Below, one piece after another: positions 59,463 through 64,000 of a stretch of 64,000 nucleotides of DNA. Numbering within the stretch: position 1 is the first letter of the stretch; every line of letters starts with the position of its first letter. The position numbers were made by a program, and so were the translations under genes. The notes beneath the pieces are model-generated. The model saw nothing but the letters and a program-made list of their open reading frames with translations. It was not told the origin of the DNA and made no database searches. Origin of the DNA: Myxococcus stipitatus (lineage in GTDB: Bacteria; Myxococcota; Myxococcia; Myxococcales; Myxococcaceae); contig NZ_CP147913.1 in assembly GCF_037414475.1 (NCBI RefSeq), positions 9,000,501 to 9,064,500 on the forward strand. Reading direction: 5' to 3'.

Positions 59463-61421
59463 GTGCAGATCGCCTGCCCTCAGTGCTCGATGGAGTACGC
59501 CCTCGATGCCCGGCTGCTGCCGCCGAGCGGGGCGTCGATGCAGTGCACACGCTGTAATCATGTGTTCAGGGTGGTGCCTCCGACGGAGGCTCCGAGCCCG
59601 GTGCGGGATGAAGGCGCGGGTGCACGCCTGCCGAGCGGGTCGTGGGCATCCACACCCGCGTCGATGAAGACGCAGATCTTCGGCTCTGGCCAGGCTCCGA
59701 GCGGGCAGGGCGCGGTGGCTTCGAACACGACACAGACGTTCGGCGCGGTGGGCTCGTCGGCGCAGGGCGTTCCGAACACGACGCAGACGTTCGGAGCAGT
59801 GGGCGCAACGAGTCAGGGCGTTCCGAACACGACGCAGACGTTCGGGGCCGTCGGCACGGGCGCGGCAGCGCAGGCCGTTCCGAATAGGACGCAGACCTTT
59901 GGCGCCGTGTCGAGCGGAGCGGGCGGACACTCGCCCGTATCCAGCGTGACGCAGACCTTTGGTGCGGTGGGTGCAACGGCGCAGGGTGTTTCGAATACGA
60001 CGCAGGTCTTCGGGGCCGTGACGCCCGCGCAGTCCTCGCCACTTTCGGTGGCCCCTGTCACCTCGGGCCCTTCGGAGCCAGCTCCATCGAGGGGACTCGC
60101 GAGCAGTTCGCCCGTGTTCCCTGGGAACGCACCGGCACCTATCGGGCGGACCATGACGTTCGGGGCAGTGGCGACAGCCGCCCACGATGCAGGCGTCGTC
60201 CCTTCACTCCCGGGCGAAGCTCCCCCGCGCGCGGAGCTCGATGCACCGGCGGGAGCATCTCGGGTGACCCAGGTTTTCGGCGCCACCCCTGAACCCGCCA
60301 CCGCGGTCGTCCAGCGTAAGACGTCGCTCTACGGTGCCGCATCGGGCGCGGAGCAGAGCCCCCCAGGAATGCTGCGGCCCGCGGAGGACCCACCCGCTGG
60401 AAGCGCCTTCGGCGCTGGAGCCGTGGTCCCCAAGGTGAGCGGCGACCCGAACCAACCCGCCTACCTCCGCGGCCCCGTGGCCCTTCCTCCTGAGCTTCTC
60501 GCCGCGATGCGGGACGACGTCGGAGGCGTCCCGAACGCACGGCCGCCGAGCGGTGCATCGCGGTTCGGATGGGGACTGCTCATCATCGGTGGAGTCTTCC
60601 TCGCCGGAGTCCTCGCTTATCCGGCCTGGAGAGATCGCAACGCCGACATGCCGGCCGCCGCGGTCACCGCCAAGGACGAAGCAGCCGCGCTCCTGCGAAG
60701 AGACGATGAGGGCACTCGCGCCACCGCCATCGAGAGCCTCAAGCGCCTTATCGCCTCTCATCCGAAGTACGTCGAAGCCCGTGCCGAGCTCCTGGTGGCA
60801 CTGTGTCTGCGGTTGGGTGAACTCCAGGCCGAATCCGAAGGCCTGCGCCTTCGAGCCGAGCAGATCCAACGAGAGATGGGAGTCCTTCCCCCGGACTCCC
60901 TCGAACTCGTCGCGCGTGGCGAAGAACTCACCGAAGTGAGTCGCCTCGGTGTCCCCTTGAAGGCCGACGTCACCCGGCTGCGAGACGAAGTGGACGCCCT
61001 GGCCTCGACGCTCGAACCGGCCCCGGAAGTCGAGCCCGCTCCCGCCCTGGCGGCCCGGGTGAAGGCGCGAGCTCTTCACGCGGCCGTGCGGGCGTCTCCC
61101 GACGCGCTGGCCCTGGCCGAGCGTCTGCGCAACGTCGAGAGCGCGCCCAAGGTCTGGAGCACCCTCGCCCGAGCCGAATTCGTGCTCAGCTCTGGCTCCC
61201 CACCTTCATCCGTCGAGCAATCCAAGCAGGACCTGGAGGCGCTCCGAGATGCGGACGGGACGCTGCTTCGAGCCCACGTCCTGGGAGCCCGGATGGCCCT
61301 GCGTCAGGACGACAAGGCGTCGGCGCGTTCACTGCTGGACGTCGTCCAGGCGCTCAATCCCAGTCATGACGTGGCGCGCAAGCTGCTCAAGCAGCTCGAC
61401 GCCAGCGGCTCCAGACCCTGA
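59463..61421 (+). CDS. MJ0042 zinc-ribbon protein with TQxFG repeats
   Basis: A 652-residue protein. The first 36 residues are an MJ0042-type zinc ribbon (CPQCSMEYALDARLLP, then CTRCNHVFRV). Residues about 65-310 hold about ten copies of a T-Q-x-F-G(-A-V) motif (MKTQIFG, TTQTFGAVG several times, VTQTFGAVG, TTQVFGAV, RTMTFGAV, VTQVFGAT, KTSLYGA). A single membrane segment (FGWGLLIIGGVFLAGVLAYPAW, key residues near 360-380) follows, and the C-terminal 270 residues are helical, with TPR-like character. The start is GTG 59463. Thr in the repeats could be kinase targets read by FHA domains; this is inference. Confidence 0.8.
   Translation: MQIACPQCSMEYALDARLLPPSGASMQCTRCNHVFRVVPPTEAPSPVRDEGAGARLPSGSWASTPASMKTQIFGSGQAPSGQGAVASNTTQTFGAVGSSAQGVPNTTQTFGAVGATSQGVPNTTQTFGAVGTGAAAQAVPNRTQTFGAVSSGAGGHSPVSSVTQTFGAVGATAQGVSNTTQVFGAVTPAQSSPLSVAPVTSGPSEPAPSRGLASSSPVFPGNAPAPIGRTMTFGAVATAAHDAGVVPSLPGEAPPRAELDAPAGASRVTQVFGATPEPATAVVQRKTSLYGAASGAEQSPPGMLRPAEDPPAGSAFGAGAVVPKVSGDPNQPAYLRGPVALPPELLAAMRDDVGGVPNARPPSGASRFGWGLLIIGGVFLAGVLAYPAWRDRNADMPAAAVTAKDEAAALLRRDDEGTRATAIESLKRLIASHPKYVEARAELLVALCLRLGELQAESEGLRLRAEQIQREMGVLPPDSLELVARGEELTEVSRLGVPLKADVTRLRDEVDALASTLEPAPEVEPAPALAARVKARALHAAVRASPDALALAERLRNVESAPKVWSTLARAEFVLSSGSPPSSVEQSKQDLEALRDADGTLLRAHVLGARMALRQDDKASARSLLDVVQALNPSHDVARKLLKQLDASGSRP
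59718..60020 (+). repeat. Tandem TQTFG-coding repeat array
   Basis: About six units of 51-69 bases carry ACGCAGACGTTCGG or close variants, each encoding TTQTFGAVG with a variable Gly/Ser/Ala spacer. The units are in frame inside the zinc-ribbon protein gene. More divergent copies lie downstream to about 60330. Confidence 0.7.
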
Positions 61422-61563
61422 AGAAGCGCACGGCCGAGGCTGGAGAAATTCCAGTCTTGTCGCCGGATGAGCACGCGAGGCCCTGATTCACGGGCGGAGC
61501 GCGGGGCATGCCTCTTGCTATCCCCCGGGTGGATTCGGGGACTGGGTTTGGGAGGCAAGGTCG

Positions 61564-62748
61564 ATGGCGGAAGTCTTCTTCTGGTGTGCCGCATTGCTGC
61601 TGGCGCACACATACTTTCTGTACCCGTTGAGCCTCTTCGTGCTGGATGGAGTGGCTCAGGTGGCGCAGAACATCCGGGCGATGCGGGGCGGTGACGCGAG
61701 TGAGGGCCTCACGGCGGGCCGGGTGCCGGCGCCTTCGGTGAGCCTGGTCGTAGCCGCCTACAACGAGGCGTCGTGCATCGAGCAGAAGCTGGAGAACAGC
61801 CTCGCGTTCGACTACCCCGCCGAGCGCTTCGAGGTGTTGATCGGCTCGGACGGCTCGACGGATGGGACGAACGAGAAGGTGCTGCGGTGCAAGGACGAGC
61901 GGGTCCGTCTGTCGCCAGCGCCGCGCGCGGGCAAGACGACGGTGCTCAATCGCTGCATTCCCGCGGCTCGAGGCGACATCGTGGTGCTCTCGGACGCAAA
62001 CACGATGATTGAGCCGGATGCCGTCCGGAAGCTCGTGAGTCACTTCGACAACCCGGAGGTGGGGGCTGTCTGCGGAAAGCTGCGGCTCTTCAACCCGACG
62101 AAGAAGGACTACGAGGAGAGCGCGTACTGGAGCTACGAATCCCTCATCAAGATGTACGAGGGGCGTCGAGGCGCCGTGGTGGGAGCCAACGGAGGGCTGT
62201 ATGCCATTCGCCGCACGCTCTTCACCCAACTGCCGCCATCCACCATCGTGGATGACTTCGTCATCCCGCTGCGCATCCTGGAGAAGGGCTACAAGGTCGT
62301 CTACGAAGAGGGCGCGGTGGCCCACGAGGAGACGACGGAGGACTACGGCAAGGAGTTTGGCCGCCGCGCGAGAATCGCCGCGGGCAACTTCCAGAGCCTT
62401 CGCATGGTGCCGGGGCTCCTGCTCCCCACCGCGGGCTTCCCGGCGTTCGCGTTCTGGTCCCACAAGCTCCTGCGCTGGTTCGCGCCGGCGTTGATGGGGA
62501 CCGCGCTCGTCGCGAACCTGTTCCTGCTCGACAGCGTGTTCTACCGCTTCACCTTGCTGGCGCAGGGGCTGTTCTACGCGCTGGCGTACCTGGGGAAGGT
62601 CGGCGCGTTGAAGCGGGGCACGGCGAAGCGGGTGGCCTCGGTGGCGTACTACTTCGTCACCATGAACCTGGCCATCGTGGTGGGGTTCTGGCGCTTCCTG
62701 CGTAACTCGCAGCGCGCCGCCTGGGACCGCACCGCGCGCGCCTCCTGA
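61564..62748 (+). CDS. Family 2 glycosyltransferase, membrane-bound
   Basis: A 394-residue GT2 enzyme. An N-terminal membrane segment (about 5-28) precedes the catalytic domain: VSLVVAAYNEASCIEQKL, IGSDGSTDGTNE, the DxD-like VVLSDANTMIE near residue 142, and VDDFVIPLRI near 225. Two or three membrane segments near the C-terminus (from about 285) suggest a processive or lipid-linked glycan polymerase or an inner-membrane transferase. GGGAGG lies 9 bases before ATG 61564. The donor and acceptor sugars cannot be told. Its stop faces the stop of the lipoprotein gene 7 bases away. Confidence 0.9.
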   Translation: MAEVFFWCAALLLAHTYFLYPLSLFVLDGVAQVAQNIRAMRGGDASEGLTAGRVPAPSVSLVVAAYNEASCIEQKLENSLAFDYPAERFEVLIGSDGSTDGTNEKVLRCKDERVRLSPAPRAGKTTVLNRCIPAARGDIVVLSDANTMIEPDAVRKLVSHFDNPEVGAVCGKLRLFNPTKKDYEESAYWSYESLIKMYEGRRGAVVGANGGLYAIRRTLFTQLPPSTIVDDFVIPLRILEKGYKVVYEEGAVAHEETTEDYGKEFGRRARIAAGNFQSLRMVPGLLLPTAGFPAFAFWSHKLLRWFAPALMGTALVANLFLLDSVFYRFTLLAQGLFYALAYLGKVGALKRGTAKRVASVAYYFVTMNLAIVVGFWRFLRNSQRAAWDRTARAS

Positions 62749-62755
62749 CGCGGGA

Positions 62756-63610
62756 CTACCGCAAGGCCGCCACCGGGACGGGGGCGGGCTTCTTCGTCGC
62801 GGGGGACGCGGGCAGCACGCTTCCGAAGGAGGCGAAGAGCTGCCCGGTGAGGACGGGGGCCCGGTTGGGGCCCGAGTGGCGGAGCATGTCGTTGAGGACT
62901 TCGCCCGTCTTCGGGTCTCGGGGCAGGTGAGGGCGGTCGAGGTTCATGCGGTAGCGCACGACGCCCCGGTTCACCCGGTGGATGACCGTGACGGTGCCCT
63001 TGTCATCCACGTCCTCGACGATGCCGACGTGGGTGAGCCCGTCGTTGCGGCGGCCGTCGCGGTTCTGGTCATACGTCTCGCGGAAGAAGACCAGGTCTCC
63101 GGGCACCGGGCGGCCGTCCTCGTACACGCGGCCGTGAGCCCGGGCGTAGCGGTAGAGCGCGGTGACGCCGTTGTCGCCCGGCTTGAGGGTCCCCCGGAAG
63201 GACAGTCCCGCCTGCGCATAGACACCCTCGATGAGGCCGGTGCAGTCGGCCGGGTACTTGCGCCCATCGAAGATGACCTGGGGCTTGCCCACCACGGAGC
63301 GCGCCGCCGAGAGCACCGTCGCTCGGGCCTGGGGAGAGGGGGCGGGGCGCGTGCTCGTGGCCACGGTGACGGGCTTGCCCTTCGGCGGCTTCGACGTCGT
63401 GGCTCGCGCGGGTGTGCGACGGGCCGGGGCGGCCTTGGGCTCGGATGAAGACGCCACCGAACTGGACAGCGACTCGCGGGGAAACGCGGGCGGGGACGCG
63501 GACCGGTAGCGCAGGGCATATGAATCCAGCCACGGCTCCAGGCGGTTGGATGGGGTGGCGCATCCGGTCGCCATCATCGCGAGCCATCCCATCAGCGTGA
63601 GCCACCGCAT
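62756..63610 (-). CDS. NlpC/P60 or CHAP-like peptidase lipoprotein
   Basis: A 284-residue lipoprotein. The signal ends in a lipobox with Cys17 (MATGC). A Ser/Ala/Pro/Lys-rich linker follows to about residue 95, then a papain-like domain with catalytic Cys123 in YPADCTGLIEG and His194 in THVGIV. GDLVFF precedes the His, as in NlpC/P60 and CHAP peptidases. A small acidic loop (DQNRDGRRND) lies just before the His. It probably cleaves a peptidoglycan peptide. ATG 63610 follows GGAGG. The gene is divergent from a TPR-like lipoprotein gene. Confidence 0.85.
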   Translation of the reverse strand: MRWLTLMGWLAMMATGCATPSNRLEPWLDSYALRYRSASPPAFPRESLSSSVASSSEPKAAPARRTPARATTSKPPKGKPVTVATSTRPAPSPQARATVLSAARSVVGKPQVIFDGRKYPADCTGLIEGVYAQAGLSFRGTLKPGDNGVTALYRYARAHGRVYEDGRPVPGDLVFFRETYDQNRDGRRNDGLTHVGIVEDVDDKGTVTVIHRVNRGVVRYRMNLDRPHLPRDPKTGEVLNDMLRHSGPNRAPVLTGQLFASFGSVLPASPATKKPAPVPVAALR

Positions 63611-63745
63611 GCGCGACCTCCCTGTAGCGTCCTGAGGCACCCATGCTCCCCCCGCACGACTGTGTCGTCAAAAAACCTACCCAGGCAACCGGCCATGGCG
63701 GCTCGGGTTTCCGGGTGCGCTCGGGTGCGGTATTGCTCCAGGGGA

Positions 63746-64000
63746 ATGGTCTCCCTCCGCCGCGCCCTCGTGGTCCTCGTGTTGTCCGCTGGCTGCATGC
63801 CGTCCCCGTATGACCGCGCCGCGAGGACGGACACCGTGGATGCCTATCGCGCCTTCATCCGGGATTACCCCACGCACCCGGACACCGACGCCGCCGAGGC
63901 GAGGATGGAGGAGCTGGAGTTCGAGGAGGCGAAGCGCCTGCACACGGTGCTCGCCTACAAGCGTTTCCTGGGCGCGTACCCGGACGCGCCGCACTCGCGC
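63746..64000 (+). CDS. N-terminal part of a TPR-like lipoprotein (3' end outside window)
   Basis: The frame starts at ATG 63746 with GGGG just before it and runs open to the window end (85 residues seen). The N-terminus is a lipoprotein signal (MVSLRRALVVLVLSAGC, with lipobox SAGC). The mature part shows repeated TPR-like units of the form (A)Y(R/K)(A/R)F(I/L)-x-(D/A)YP, for example YRAFIRDYPTHPD and YKRFLGAYPDAPH, typical of BamD-like or outer-membrane assembly lipoproteins. The function is open. It is divergent from the NlpC/P60-like gene. Confidence 0.7.
   Translation, partial: MVSLRRALVVLVLSAGCMPSPYDRAARTDTVDAYRAFIRDYPTHPDTDAAEARMEELEFEEAKRLHTVLAYKRFLGAYPDAPHSR

Noticed and set aside
59718..60020. 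Regular repeats that could suggest a CRISPR array.
   Set aside because: They are in-frame coding repeats for TQTFG motifs with variable unit length; no constant repeat-spacer pattern or cas genes.

Overview
The window looks like a chromosomal segment of a myxobacterium, most likely Myxococcaceae (Myxococcus, Corallococcus or Pyxidicoccus type). GC is very high with strong third-position GC bias, which produces long false antisense frames. Genes are dense and often overlap by 4 bases (ATGA or GTGA). Protein types typical of the group are present: a sigma-54 activator, an FHA protein, an MJ0042 zinc-ribbon repeat protein, a giant TPR protein, Pro/Ala-rich secreted proteins, and a RecG with a long N-terminal extension. 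No rRNA, tRNA, CRISPR array, insertion sequence or prophage is visible.

Layout. 1-2.3 kb: end of an outer-membrane barrel gene, then an SDR oxidoreductase plus small membrane protein operon divergent from a MarR regulator, with a perfect inverted repeat between them. 2.4-9.2 kb: typA; an alpha/beta hydrolase coupled to a PocR-sigma-54 activator; a divergent His-rich CDF metal exporter; a degenerate class II aldolase-like protein. 9.2-16 kb: rsmD, coaD, an aspartate-type aminotransferase, a Pro/Ala-rich exported protein and carB. 16-25.6 kb: accessory and housekeeping genes (desaturase, TonB-like protein, def, GST-like, metallo-beta-lactamase, YciI-like, ELWxSDGT repeat protein, a small atypical ORF). 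25.7-27.9 kb: a lipoprotein with two solute-binding domains and a lytic transglycosylase domain.

27.9-34.8 kb holds the most interesting locus, all on the minus strand. A TIGR04222-type membrane protein has a Ser/Gly/Cys tail containing all six of its cysteines. It overlaps a DUF692 (MNIO) oxidase gene, which overlaps a small partner-protein gene. Two tandem MuiA/DUF4139 proteins follow. The arrangement suggests peptide-type modification of the tail of a membrane-anchored substrate. A pair of GTGACGTC repeats lies just upstream.

34.9-46.5 kb: alkyltransferase-like protein, FHA protein, greA, recG, pcm, a triple zinc-ribbon protein coupled to thrC, a RibBA with an eroded GTP cyclohydrolase II half, a membrane protein coupled to tmk (unusual P-loop), a lipoprotein and a CinA-type domain protein. 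46.5-64 kb: a 1692-residue TPR protein, a beta-propeller/di-heme cytochrome fusion, a pirin, hutH divergent from aspartate kinase, a ComEA-like protein, the TQxFG repeat zinc-ribbon protein, a GT2 glycosyltransferase, an NlpC/P60-like lipoprotein and the start of a TPR-like lipoprotein.

Convergent gene pairs are commonly separated by strong GC hairpins, listed as terminators. Functions are assigned from motifs read directly in the translations; no database search was run.
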